From assembly GCF_024519315.1 (NCBI RefSeq), contig NZ_JANIIC010000015.1:62001-126000 (forward strand): a stretch of 64,000 nucleotides of DNA. Direction: 5' to 3'. Numbering within the stretch: position 1 is the stretch's first letter; every line of letters starts with the position of its first letter. A program made the translations under genes and the position numbers. This DNA comes from Streptomyces malaysiensis subsp. samsunensis (GTDB taxonomy: Bacteria > Actinomycetota > Actinomycetes > Streptomycetales > Streptomycetaceae). Shown piece after piece: positions 32,875 through 41,395 of the stretch. Under the pieces are notes generated by a model, which worked only from the letters and a program-made list of their open reading frames with translations, ran no database searches and was not told where the DNA came from.

Positions 32875-35800
32875 GAAGTGGTGCGTCCCCGACCCCGCGG
32901 CGAACACCGCGCAGCCGTCCGCCAGTCGCAGGAAGCGTGCGCCGCGGCTGGTCACATCCGCCGCGCGGCGCGCGGGGACCCAGACCTCTGCGGTGGTGTT
33001 GACCGGGATGGACACCGTGAGGCTGAAGTCCTCGCCCTGCGACCAGCGGGTGGTGACCGGGCCGTGCGGGGAGTCGTAGCGGCCCTCGGCGGAGCGCACT
33101 TCGCCGCCGGGGCGGGGCCGGATGAGGATCTCTCGGAAGCCGGGGGCGGCGGGGGCGATCCCGGTGATGTTCTGGTACATCCACTCGCCGACCGAGCCGT
33201 AGGCGTAGTGGTTGAAGGAGTTCATCCCGACGTCCTGGAAGCTGCCGTCCGGTTTGATGGAGTCCCAGCGCTCCCACATCGTGGTCGCCCCCCGGTCGAT
33301 CTGGTACCCCCAGGAGGGGAAGGTGCGCTGGTGGAGCAGGCGGTAGGCGACGTCGGTGTGACCGGTCCCGGTGAGGGTCGGAAGCAGCCGCGGGGTGCCG
33401 AGGAAGCCGGTGGACAGATGCCAGTCGCGGTCCTGGACGAGGGCCACGAGCCGGTCGGCGGCGGGCTTGCGGAGGTCGGCGGGGAGCAGGTCCATGGAGA
33501 GCGCCAGGACGTACGCCGTCTGGGTGTCGCCCTTGACCCTGCCGTCGGCGGAGACATAGGCGCGGTTGAAGGCCGCCTTGATACGGACCAGGAGGTCTTC
33601 GTACGGGGCCGGGTCCTCGCCCAGGACGTGTGCGGTGCGGGCGACGAGGTCGGTGGCGTGTGCGAAGTAGGCGGTGGCGATGACGTCCTTGGGGGTGTCC
33701 GCCTCGACGCTGAGCCAGTCGCCGTAGCCCTCGGCGGGCCGCAGCAGATCGGTGCTGTGCCGCTCCAGGTAGGTGATCCAGCGCCGCATGGCCGGCCAGT
33801 TCTCGCGCAGCACCCGGGTGTCGCCGTACGCCTGGTAGAGGTTCCAGGGCACGGTCACCCCGGCGTCGCCCCAGCCCGCCGCGCCGTTGCCGACGTCGCC
33901 GAGGTGGGGTGCCACATCGGGGAAGGAGCCCTCCTCGGTCTGGCCGTCGCGCAGGTCCTGGAGCCACTTGGTGAGGAAGCGGGCGGACTCCACGGTGTAG
34001 GCGGCGGTGCTGGAGAACACGTTGATGTCGCCGGTCCAGCCGAGCCGTTCGTCCCGCGCCGGGGTGTCGGTGGGGATGGAGAGGAAGTTGCCGCGCAGCC
34101 CCCAGGTGATGTTGGAGTGCAGCTGGTTGAGCATCGCCGAGTCGGTGTGGAAGGACATCGTGAACGGGGCGTCGGTGTGCATGACCCGGCCGGTGACCGC
34201 GTCGAGGGGAGGCTTTCCGGGGTAGCCGGTGACCTCGACGTAGCGGAAGCCGTGGAAGGTGAAGCGCGGCTCGTAGGTCTCGGGGCCGCCGCCCTTGAGG
34301 GTGTAGGTGTCGACGGGACGGGCGGTGCGCAGATTGGGCGTGTAGGCGGTGCCATCCGGGCCCAGTACCTCGGCGTGGCGGATCCGGACCTTGCGGCCGG
34401 CCGGGCCGGAGACGGTGAGGCGGACGCTGCCGACCATGTTCTGGCCCAGGTCGAAGAGGTGGACACCGGGGGCGGGTTCGGTGACCTCGACCGGCTTGAG
34501 CTCGCGTTCCACCCGGGTCGGGGCGTCGGTCTGGGCCACGACCTCGGCCGTGATGTCCGCGGCCGTGACGGCGGGCTGCCAGCCGGTGTCGTCGAAGCCC
34601 GGTGAGGTCCAGCCCGGGGTCTCCTTACGGGCGTCGTACTCCTCGCCCATTAGCAGATCGGCCGTCAGCAGCGGGCCGGTGGCCGCGCGCCACTGCTGGT
34701 CGGTGGTGATGCGCTCGGTGCTGCCGTCGGTGTACGTGACCTCCAGCTGGGCGAGCACCGCGGGGTGGTCGCCGTAGCGGCCCTGGCCGAACCAGGCGAT
34801 GTTCCCGGCGTACCAGCCGGGCGCGAGGGTCACCCCGAGGGCGTTGGCCCCGCGACGGAGGGCGTCGGTGACGTCGTAGGTCTGGTACGCCACGCGCTTG
34901 CGGTAGTCGGTCCAGCCGGGCGCCAGTTGGTCGCGGCCGACGCGGACGCCGTTGAGGTGGGCTTCGTAGAGGCCCAGCGCCGTGGAGTGGAGCCGGGCGC
35001 GTGCGACGGGCTTGGTGAGCCGGAAGGTGCGCCGGAGTTGGGCGGGGGACTGGAGGGGGAACACCCTGCCCCAGGGGCCGCTGCCCCAGGGTGCCAGCTC
35101 CTTGGCGGTGGCCCAGCCGCTGTCGTCGTAGTCCGGATCCGCCCAGCCGGCGGGCGGTTCGGCGTCGGTCGTGCGCCAGGTGGCGTCCGTGTGGTGGTGG
35201 GTGGTGGTGCCGTCCTCGGTGGTGAGCTCCAGGGTGGCCAGCAGCCCCGCCGGGCCCCGCTCGGCGTTGGTGGCCGCGATGGCCAGGGTGGCGGCGCCCC
35301 GGCGCAGGAATTCGGTGATGTCGACGGTGACCGGATGGCTCCACGCCTTGAGCACGCCCAGCGCCTTGCGGGCGGCGACCTCCGTGCCGTTCACCTGGGC
35401 GGTGAAGCCGTCGTCGGCCGCCACCACCAGCCGGGCGCGGCGGATGGCGCCCGCGGCGTGGACGGAGCCGCGGAACCACCGGGTGGCCGCGGGGGCGTCG
35501 GCGGCCGGATCCCCTTCGGGGAACCAGATCCAGGAGGCGCCGTCCAGGGCCGGGGGCGCGGTCAGCGCGGCGGGCGCGGTGATCCAGCGGGCCCGCCACC
35601 GCTCGGCGCCCAGCAGTCCGGTCTCCCACCAGGCGGGGGCGGACCACGGGGAGGGGCGGCCGTGGCCGTCCCAGACCCGCACCGACCAGTGGTACCGGGT
35701 GCTCGGGCGCAGGGCCGGACCGTCGTAGGGGACCAGGACCGACTGGTGTGCTGCCGTCCTGCCGCTGTCCCAGACGTCGGGGTCGCCGAGCCGGTCGGGG

Positions 35801-36051
35801 GAAGTGGCGACCCGGATGTGGTACGCGCTCTGCACCTGGTCGTTCGCGTCCGAGTCGAGGACCCAACTCAGGCGGGGGCGGGGGGTGTCGAGGCCGAGCG
35901 GATGGGGTGCGTACTCCACCGTCGTGCTCCGGACCCGCAGCCCGGCGCCGGGCCGTTCCCCGGCGGTGGCGGACGGGGTGAGTGCGGGCAGACCCGTGAG
36001 GGCCGTACCGGTGGCGGCGGTGGTGGCGAGCAGGTGGCGTCTGCTGATCAC
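32848..36051 (-). CDS. Exported GH78 alpha-L-rhamnosidase
   Basis: 1067 residues with a twin-arginine-type signal (MISRRHLLATTAATG, cleavage near residue 31). The order is a fibronectin/beta-sandwich region, Bac_rhamnosid_N (about 180-330), a concanavalin-like domain, the (alpha/alpha)6 catalytic barrel (about 640-960, with DTPARDERLGWTGD and WGDAGVTVPWNLY), and the C-terminal beta domain. The acidic residues of DERLGWTGD belong to the GH78 catalytic region. It removes terminal rhamnose from plant glycosides or polysaccharides outside the cell. It has its own promoter with an operator (36184-36240), divergent from the ABC operon. Confidence 0.94.
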   Translation of the reverse strand: MISRRHLLATTAATGTALTGLPALTPSATAGERPGAGLRVRSTTVEYAPHPLGLDTPRPRLSWVLDSDANDQVQSAYHIRVATSPDRLGDPDVWDSGRTAAHQSVLVPYDGPALRPSTRYHWSVRVWDGHGRPSPWSAPAWWETGLLGAERWRARWITAPAALTAPPALDGASWIWFPEGDPAADAPAATRWFRGSVHAAGAIRRARLVVAADDGFTAQVNGTEVAARKALGVLKAWSHPVTVDITEFLRRGAATLAIAATNAERGPAGLLATLELTTEDGTTTHHHTDATWRTTDAEPPAGWADPDYDDSGWATAKELAPWGSGPWGRVFPLQSPAQLRRTFRLTKPVARARLHSTALGLYEAHLNGVRVGRDQLAPGWTDYRKRVAYQTYDVTDALRRGANALGVTLAPGWYAGNIAWFGQGRYGDHPAVLAQLEVTYTDGSTERITTDQQWRAATGPLLTADLLMGEEYDARKETPGWTSPGFDDTGWQPAVTAADITAEVVAQTDAPTRVERELKPVEVTEPAPGVHLFDLGQNMVGSVRLTVSGPAGRKVRIRHAEVLGPDGTAYTPNLRTARPVDTYTLKGGGPETYEPRFTFHGFRYVEVTGYPGKPPLDAVTGRVMHTDAPFTMSFHTDSAMLNQLHSNITWGLRGNFLSIPTDTPARDERLGWTGDINVFSSTAAYTVESARFLTKWLQDLRDGQTEEGSFPDVAPHLGDVGNGAAGWGDAGVTVPWNLYQAYGDTRVLRENWPAMRRWITYLERHSTDLLRPAEGYGDWLSVEADTPKDVIATAYFAHATDLVARTAHVLGEDPAPYEDLLVRIKAAFNRAYVSADGRVKGDTQTAYVLALSMDLLPADLRKPAADRLVALVQDRDWHLSTGFLGTPRLLPTLTGTGHTDVAYRLLHQRTFPSWGYQIDRGATTMWERWDSIKPDGSFQDVGMNSFNHYAYGSVGEWMYQNITGIAPAAPGFREILIRPRPGGEVRSAEGRYDSPHGPVTTRWSQGEDFSLTVSIPVNTTAEVWVPARRAADVTSRGARFLRLADGCAVFAAGSGTHHFLTRGGPRG

Positions 36052-36101
36052 GAGCGTCCTCCAGTGACGACTGGGTACGGCTGGGTACGGCTGGATTTCC
36101 A

Positions 36102-36170
36102 GGAACGGTTGACCGAGTCACGCAGGAACGGTTGGCCGGGCCACGCGGGAACGGTTGGCCGGGCCACGAA
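36102..36170 (-). repeat. Three 23-bp direct repeats in the rhamnosidase leader
   Basis: Units starting GGAACGGTTG(A/G)CCG recur at 36102, 36125 and 36148, exactly 23 bp apart. The last two are nearly identical. Two copies of GGGTACGGCT lie just beyond (about 36073-36092). All sit in the transcribed leader between the operator and the rhamnosidase ATG. The roughly two-turn spacing would suit cooperative protein binding. Confidence 0.8.
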
Positions 36171-36183
36171 GACGAGAGAGACG

Positions 36184-36240
36184 AAAAACGATTCAACCCA
36201 AGGCGCCTGGACCGTAGGGCCGGACGTCAGGGTGCGTCAA
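36184..36240 (-). promoter_or_regulatory. Rhamnosidase promoter with LacI-type operator
   Basis: On the minus strand TTGACG (36240-36235), 18 nt, and TACGGT (36216-36211) form a promoter. About 15 nt further on is TGAATCGTTTTT (36195-36184), 10 of 12 matching the rhaI operator. The layout (TTGACG -35, then -10, then downstream operator) is the same as at rhaI. Confidence 0.7.
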
Positions 36241-36252
36241 GGGGGCTGAATC

Positions 36253-36266
36253 GATATGGGCATATC
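36253..36266. promoter_or_regulatory. Dyad midway between the divergent rhamnose promoters
   Basis: GATATG-GG-CATATC has perfect 6-bp arms and lies between the two -35 elements (36240 and 36281). It overlaps TGAATCGATATG (36247-36258), a weaker relative of the rhamnose operator. It may bind a second regulator or an extra repressor dimer. Confidence 0.4.
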
Positions 36267-36280
36267 CCGTGCGCACCCCC

Positions 36281-36336
36281 TTGACGGCCGCATAGTGCAG
36301 GGCTAGCTTCCCGGAATCCGGCATTGAAACATTTCA
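36281..36336 (+). promoter_or_regulatory. Promoter and operator of the rhamnose ABC operon
   Basis: TTGACG (36281-36286), 17 nt, and TAGCTT (36304-36309) form a promoter. The palindromic TGAAACATTTCA (36325-36336) lies about 15 nt downstream of the -10. It matches the rhaI operator at 10 of 12 positions and has the same placement. Confidence 0.75.
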
Positions 36337-36369
36337 TTTATTGCCCCTGCGTACGCGTCAGGAGACTCC

Positions 36370-38139
36370 GTGAGCCAGCCTGCTACGACCGGTGTGCCGG
36401 TCCTCGCCCTCGAGGGGGTGAACAAATCCTTCGGCGCCGTACGGGCCCTCCGGGACGTCTCGCTCGAGCTCTTCGCCGGTGAGGCCCATGCCCTGGCCGG
36501 TGAGAACGGGGCGGGCAAGTCCACGCTCATCAAAACCCTCGCCGGGGTGCACCGGCCCGACTCCGGCCGGGTGCTGCTGGACGGCGAGCCGGTGGTCTTC
36601 CACGGCCCCGCCGGAGCGCGTGACGTCGGCATCGCCGTCATCTACCAGGAGCCGACGCTCTTCCCCGATCTGTCCATCGCCGAGAACATCTTCATGGGCC
36701 GTCAGCCCCGCCGGGCGCTCGGCCGGATCGACCACAAGGCGGTACGGACCTCCACCGCCGCCCTGATGGCGCGGCTCGGCGTCGAACTCGACCCGGACCG
36801 GCCCGCCAGGGGCCTGTCCATCGCCGATCAGCAGATCGTCGAGATCGCCAAGGCGCTCTCCTTCGACGCCCGGGTGCTGATCATGGACGAGCCGACGGCG
36901 GCGCTCACCGGAAGCGAGACCGCCCGGCTCTTCTCGGTGGTCGAGACGCTGCGCGCCGAGGGCGCCGCCGTGCTGTTCATCTCCCACCGCCTGGAGGAGA
37001 TCTTCGAACTCTGCCAGCGGGTCACGGTCCTGAGGGACGGCCGGTGGGTGGCCTCCGAGCCGCTGGCGGGGCTGACCCAGGACGATCTCGTCCGCCGCAT
37101 GGTGGGCCGGGACCTGGCCGAGCTCTACCCCAAACAGGACAGCCGGGTCGGCGAAACCGCGCTGTCGGTGCGGCGGCTGACCCGTGAGGGCGTCTTCCGG
37201 GACGTCTCCTTCGATGTGCGGCGCGGTGAGATCGTCGCGCTCGCCGGGCTGGTCGGCGCCGGGCGCACCGAGGTCGCCCAGGCCGTCTTCGGGGTGGACC
37301 GGGCGGACGCGGGCGAGGTGCGGGTCGGCGGGTCGGCGCTGCGGCCCGGTTCGCCGACCGCCGCCATGGACGCCGGGCTCGCGCTCGTCCCCGAGGACCG
37401 GCGCCAGCGGGGCCTGGTGATGGAGATGTCCATCGAACGCAACATCGGGCTCACCGGCCTGGACCGGCTGGGCCGCGCGGGGCTGGTGAAACGGGCGCTG
37501 GAGCGCGGCCGCGCGGCCGACTGGGCGGTCCGGCTCCAACTGAAGTACGGCAGCCTCGCCGACCACGTCGGGGTGCTCTCCGGCGGCAATCAGCAGAAGG
37601 TCGTGCTCGCCAAGTGGCTGGCCACCGAGCCCACGGTGCTCATCGTCGACGAGCCCACGCGCGGGATCGACGTGGGCACCAAGGCCGAGGTGCACCGGCT
37701 GCTGTCGTCGCTGGCCGCCGATGGCCTCGCGGTGCTGATGATCTCCTCCGATCTGCCCGAGGTGCTGGGCATGGCCGACCGGGTCCTGGTGATGCACGAG
37801 GGTCGGCTGGTCGCCGAGATCCCGCGCGCCGAGGCCACCGAGGAGTCGGTGATGGCCGCCGCGACCGGGCTCACGGATGGCGCCGATGGCGCCGGTGAGG
37901 CCGGTGAGGCCGGTGAGGCCGACGCCACCGGGCTCCCCCGCGACGCCGACGCGACCGGGCCCACTGGCGACCCCGCGGCGATCGGGCACACCGACGCCAC
38001 CGGTGACACGGGCGCCAACGGGCCCACCGGCGCCACTGGGCCCACCGGGGCCACCGGCACGAGCGGGCACCCCCACGCCACCGGTGACACGGGCGCTACC
38101 GGGCCCACCGGCGCCACCGCAGAAGGGACCCGCACGTGA
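36370..38139 (+). CDS. rhaT: Rhamnose ABC transporter ATP-binding protein with collagen-like C-terminal tail
   Basis: 589 residues. Two ABC domains in tandem are typical of the RbsA/RhaT importer family. Domain 1 has Walker A AGENGAGKSTLIKTL, the Q-loop YQEPTLFP and Walker B VLIMDEPTAAL. Domain 2 has a degenerate Walker A (LAGLVGAGRTEVAQ), signature SGGNQQKVVLAKW and Walker B VLIVDEPTRGID. Relatives end near residue 500. Here about 85 extra residues follow, rich in Gly-Pro-Thr/Gly-Ala-Thr triplets (GPTGATGPTGATGT). It powers rhamnose uptake with the two permeases and the binding protein. GTG 36370 follows CAGGAG. It overlaps the next gene by 4 bp. The symbol is by analogy to RhaSTPQ of rhizobia. 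Confidence 0.9.
   Translation: MSQPATTGVPVLALEGVNKSFGAVRALRDVSLELFAGEAHALAGENGAGKSTLIKTLAGVHRPDSGRVLLDGEPVVFHGPAGARDVGIAVIYQEPTLFPDLSIAENIFMGRQPRRALGRIDHKAVRTSTAALMARLGVELDPDRPARGLSIADQQIVEIAKALSFDARVLIMDEPTAALTGSETARLFSVVETLRAEGAAVLFISHRLEEIFELCQRVTVLRDGRWVASEPLAGLTQDDLVRRMVGRDLAELYPKQDSRVGETALSVRRLTREGVFRDVSFDVRRGEIVALAGLVGAGRTEVAQAVFGVDRADAGEVRVGGSALRPGSPTAAMDAGLALVPEDRRQRGLVMEMSIERNIGLTGLDRLGRAGLVKRALERGRAADWAVRLQLKYGSLADHVGVLSGGNQQKVVLAKWLATEPTVLIVDEPTRGIDVGTKAEVHRLLSSLAADGLAVLMISSDLPEVLGMADRVLVMHEGRLVAEIPRAEATEESVMAAATGLTDGADGAGEAGEAGEADATGLPRDADATGPTGDPAAIGHTDATGDTGANGPTGATGPTGATGTSGHPHATGDTGATGPTGATAEGTRT
37876..38125 (+). repeat. Gly-X-Thr repeat region at the 3' end of the ABC ATPase gene
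   Basis: Repeated 9- to 18-bp units of the type GGGCCCACCGGCGCC and GGTGACACGGGC encode Gly-(Pro/Asp/Ala)-Thr triplets, interrupted by His/Asn/Asp. The reading frame is kept to the stop at 38139. The repeat looks prone to length change by slippage. Confidence 0.8.
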
Positions 38140-39188
38140 GCGTGACCATCGAGAAACCCGAGAAACCAGACCAGCCCGCCGCCGCGCCGGAGACGGCACG
38201 CTCGGCGCGCTCGCTCGTCGACGCCGTCTTCCGCGCCCGGGAGATCAGCATCGCCGGGGCCCTCGTCCTGCTGGTGCTGTTCACATGGATCGCCGAGCCG
38301 CGCTTCCTCAATGACCAGGGCATCAAGGACCTGCTGCTCAACGCAGCGATCCTGGTGCTGCTCGCGGTCGGGCAGTCGGTGGTGGTCATCACCCGCAACA
38401 TCGATCTGTCGGTCGGCTCCGTGGTGGGCCTGTCCGCCTTCGCCTGCGGGAAGTTCGTCTCCGGCACCGACCACGGGGTGCTGACGGTCCTGGCTCTCGG
38501 CATCCTCGTCGGCGCGGCCTGCGGCATCGTCAGCGGTGCGCTGGTGAGCTTCGGGCGGGTGCCCGCGCTGGTGGTGACCCTCGGAATGCTCTACATCATC
38601 CAGGGCGTCGACTACTGGTGGGCGCAGGGGGAGCAGATCAACGCGGCCGATGTGCCGCAGCCCGTGCTGGACCTCGGCAGCGGCAGCGTGCTGGGCATTC
38701 CGTACCTGCCGCTGATCGCCTTCGCGGCGCTCGCCGGGACCGCGTACGTCCTGCGCACCTACCGCGCGGGCCGTGAGCTGCACGCCATCGGCTCCAGCCC
38801 GGAGGCCGCCCGGCTGGCCGGGGTGCCGATCCGGCGGCGGGTGCTCGCCGCGTATCTGTTCTCCGGCGCCGTCTCGGGCTTCGCGGGCGCGCTGTGGCTG
38901 GCCCGCTTCGGCACCGTCGTCGCGGACAACGCCCACGGCTGGGAGCTGACCGTGGTCAGCGCGGTGGTGGTCGGTGGCGTCGCCATCGTCGGCGGCACCG
39001 GCACCGTGTGGGGTGCCGCGCTGGGCGCGCTGCTGCTCACCACCATCGGCAGCGCCCTGGCCGTGCTGAAGGTCGACTCCTTCTGGCAGGACGCCATCGC
39101 CGGTGCGCTGCTGCTGGCGGCCATCAGCGTGGACCGGATCGTGAGGGTGCGCATGACCCGTGCGCTGAGGAAGAGGAGCGCCCGATGA
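38136..39188 (+). CDS. rhaP: Rhamnose ABC transporter permease 1
   Basis: 350 residues of the RbsC/AraH-type permease family with about 8-10 membrane helices. A hydrophilic N-terminal tail of 40 residues precedes the first helix. Family motifs are VVITRNIDLSVGSVVGLSAF (the ligand-channel helix), GRVPALVVTLGMLYIIQGVD and the coupling loop AIGSSPEAARLAGVPI. GTG 38136 overlaps the ATPase stop (GTGA). It forms the channel with the next permease. Confidence 0.9.
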   Translation: MSVTIEKPEKPDQPAAAPETARSARSLVDAVFRAREISIAGALVLLVLFTWIAEPRFLNDQGIKDLLLNAAILVLLAVGQSVVVITRNIDLSVGSVVGLSAFACGKFVSGTDHGVLTVLALGILVGAACGIVSGALVSFGRVPALVVTLGMLYIIQGVDYWWAQGEQINAADVPQPVLDLGSGSVLGIPYLPLIAFAALAGTAYVLRTYRAGRELHAIGSSPEAARLAGVPIRRRVLAAYLFSGAVSGFAGALWLARFGTVVADNAHGWELTVVSAVVVGGVAIVGGTGTVWGAALGALLLTTIGSALAVLKVDSFWQDAIAGALLLAAISVDRIVRVRMTRALRKRSAR

Positions 39189-40156
39189 AGCTCAGGTGGG
39201 ACACCGCCGTCGGGGTGCTGCTGGTGGCCGTCTTCCTCACCGGCCTCGGCACCACGGACGGCTTCGCGAGCCACGACAACCTCGCCTTCGCCTTCAACGA
39301 CATCGCCGAGGTGGCGCTGATGGCGCTGCCGATGACGCTGCTGGTGGTGGCCGGGCAGGTGGATCTGTCGGTGGCCTCGATGCTCGGTCTTGGCAGCGCG
39401 CTCACCGGCCAACTGTGGGACGCGGGCTGGGCGTTCGAGACCATCGTGCCGATCGTGCTGCTGGTCGGGGTGGCCGGCGGGCTGCTCAACGGCTGGCTGG
39501 TCACCCGGGTCGGGCTGCCCTCGCTCGCCGTCACCATCGGGACGCTCGCCCTCTACCGGGGGCTGGCCTCGGTGGTGCTCGGCACGGGCGCCATCACCGA
39601 CTTCCCCGAGACGTACGCCAAGTGGGCCGTGGACACCACCACCGTGCCCGGCACCTTCCTCACCTATCCGGTGGCGCTGTTCATCGTGCTGGCCGTCATC
39701 GCCGCCGTGGTGCTGCACGCCACGGGCCTGGGCCGGTCGCTGTTCGCCATCGGCGCCCAGGAGGACGCCGCGTACTTCGCGGGCATCCGCGTCAAACGCG
39801 TCAAGCTGCTGCTGTTCGTCGTCAGCGGGCTGATCTCGGCCTTCGCGGGGGTGGTGTTCACCCTGCGGTACGGCAGCGCACGGGCCGACAACGGCCAGGG
39901 CTTCGAAATGCTCGTCATCGCCTCCGTCCTGCTCGGCGGGGTCGACTTCGACGGCGGGAAGGGCACGCTGTTCGGCGCCGTGGCCGGGGTGCTGCTCATC
40001 GGCGTCCTGAAGAATCTGCTGACCCTCAACGACGTGGCCAACGAGGTCCAGGTGATCGTCACCGGGCTGCTGCTGGTGGCCTCAGTCCTCACCCCCCGTC
40101 TGATCACCACCGTGAGCGCCTGGCGTCACCGGCGCGCCGCCGCCTCGACCAGCTGA
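39185..40156 (+). CDS. rhaQ: Rhamnose ABC transporter permease 2
   Basis: 323 residues, a second RbsC-like permease. The conserved channel motif is LLVVAGQVDLSVASMLGLGS. Others are TRVGLPSLAVTIGTLALYRG, the coupling loop AIGAQEDAAYFAGIRVKRVK and GGVDFDGGKGTLFGAVAGVL. ATG 39185 overlaps the previous stop (ATGA). The open frame extends upstream in the permease 1 gene, but that part is not family-like. The heterodimeric permease pair is typical of the rhamnose system. Confidence 0.9.
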   Translation: MKLRWDTAVGVLLVAVFLTGLGTTDGFASHDNLAFAFNDIAEVALMALPMTLLVVAGQVDLSVASMLGLGSALTGQLWDAGWAFETIVPIVLLVGVAGGLLNGWLVTRVGLPSLAVTIGTLALYRGLASVVLGTGAITDFPETYAKWAVDTTTVPGTFLTYPVALFIVLAVIAAVVLHATGLGRSLFAIGAQEDAAYFAGIRVKRVKLLLFVVSGLISAFAGVVFTLRYGSARADNGQGFEMLVIASVLLGGVDFDGGKGTLFGAVAGVLLIGVLKNLLTLNDVANEVQVIVTGLLLVASVLTPRLITTVSAWRHRRAAASTS

Positions 40157-40207
40157 TCCGCGCACCCCACGCACCCCACGACCCCACGCACCTCGAAAGG
40201 TCCCTCC

Positions 40208-41281
40208 ATGATGAGCTTCCCCGGACGCCGCGCCGCCACCGCCGCCGCGGTCTGTGCCCTGGCCGTGGCCCTGGCCGGCTGCGGCGGCACCACCAAGAAG
40301 GACAACGACAACGGCGGCGCCGCCAGGAGCGACGCCAAGGCCGACCCCGACGCGCCCCTGAAGAAGGGCCTCAAGCTGGCCTTTCTGCCCAAGCAGATCA
40401 ACAACCCCTACGAGAAGCTCGTCGACGAGGCGGGGATCGCGGCCGTCGGGGAGTTCGGCGGCAAGGGCAAGGAGGTCGGCCCGTCCGACGCCAGCGCCTC
40501 CTCTCAGGTGTCCTACATCAACACCCTGATCCAGCAGCGGCAGGACGCCATCCTGATCGCGGCCAACGACCCCAACGCGGTGTGCGGCCCGCTCAAGCAG
40601 GCCATGAAGAAGGACATCAAGGTGGTGGCGTACGACTCCGACACCGCCCCGGCCTGCCGTCAGCTCTTCATCAACCAGGCCAGCTCCGAGGAGATCGGCC
40701 GCAGCCAGGTCCAGCACCTCGCCAAGCAGCTGGACTACAAGGGCCAGATCGCGATCCTCTCCGCGACCCAGAACGCCACCAACCAGAACACCTGGATCCG
40801 CTTCATGAAGGACGAGCTGAGCAAGCCCGCCTACAAGAACATGAAGCTGGTCAAGACGGTGTACGGGGACGACGACGACCAGAAGTCCTTCCAGGAGACC
40901 CAGGGCCTGCTCAAGGCATACCCCAAGCTGAAGGGCATCATCGCGCCCACCACGGTCGGCATCGCCGCGGCCGCCCGCTACATCAGCGGCTCCTCGTACA
41001 AGGGCGAGGTCGTGCTGAACGGACTCGGCACGCCCAACCAGATGCGCAAGTACGTCAAGGACGGCACCGTCGAGCAGTTCGCGCTCTGGGACCCCAAGAA
41101 GCTGGGCTACCTCGGTTCGTTCGCCGCGGCCGCGCTCGCCTCCGGGCAGATCACCGGGGCCGAGGGGGAGAAGTTCAAGGCCGGGAAGCTGGGCGAGTAC
41201 ACGGTCGGCAAGGACGGCGAGGTCATCCTCGGCCCGCCCACCGTCTTCGACAAGGCCAATATCGACAAGTTCCACTTCTGA
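40208..41281 (+). CDS. rhaS: Rhamnose-binding lipoprotein of the ABC transporter
   Basis: 357 residues. A lipoprotein signal (residues 1-26, lipobox LAGC) is followed by a charged linker and a periplasmic-binding-protein type 1 fold (KLAFLPKQINNPYEKLVDEA; LIAANDPNAVCGPLKQAMKK; QKSFQETQGLLKAYPKLKGI; VLNGLGTPNQMRKYVKDGTV). It captures rhamnose at the outer face of the membrane. RBS GAAAGG is 10 nt before the ATG. It is the last transporter gene; a hairpin (41315-41331) follows. No rhamnose mutarotase gene is found where it often lies. Confidence 0.92.
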   Translation: MMSFPGRRAATAAAVCALAVALAGCGGTTKKDNDNGGAARSDAKADPDAPLKKGLKLAFLPKQINNPYEKLVDEAGIAAVGEFGGKGKEVGPSDASASSQVSYINTLIQQRQDAILIAANDPNAVCGPLKQAMKKDIKVVAYDSDTAPACRQLFINQASSEEIGRSQVQHLAKQLDYKGQIAILSATQNATNQNTWIRFMKDELSKPAYKNMKLVKTVYGDDDDQKSFQETQGLLKAYPKLKGIIAPTTVGIAAAARYISGSSYKGEVVLNGLGTPNQMRKYVKDGTVEQFALWDPKKLGYLGSFAAAALASGQITGAEGEKFKAGKLGEYTVGKDGEVILGPPTVFDKANIDKFHF

Positions 41282-41314
41282 TTCCGAGGCGGTCGGCGAT
41301 ATCGACACAGTCCC

Positions 41315-41331
41315 GCGCCCCTTCGGGGCGC
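41315..41331 (+). terminator. Hairpin after the rhamnose ABC operon
   Basis: GCGCCCC-TTC-GGGGCGC forms a perfect 7-bp stem, 33 bp past the binding-protein stop. There is no T tract. It may separate the ABC operon from the LacI genes or cause partial read-through. Confidence 0.55.
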
Positions 41332-41395
41332 TGCCGAACCGTAGCGGACTTTCTCCGAAACCGTATGTCCAACGACGCAGAACGGAGACGCCCGG

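Noticed and set aside
36102..36170. Short CRISPR-like repeats
   Set aside because: Only three 23-bp units with no spacers.
34625..36196. 523-codon minus-strand frame over the rhamnosidase
   Set aside because: It is a +1 shadow of the GH78 gene, Arg/Pro-rich, and runs through its promoter.
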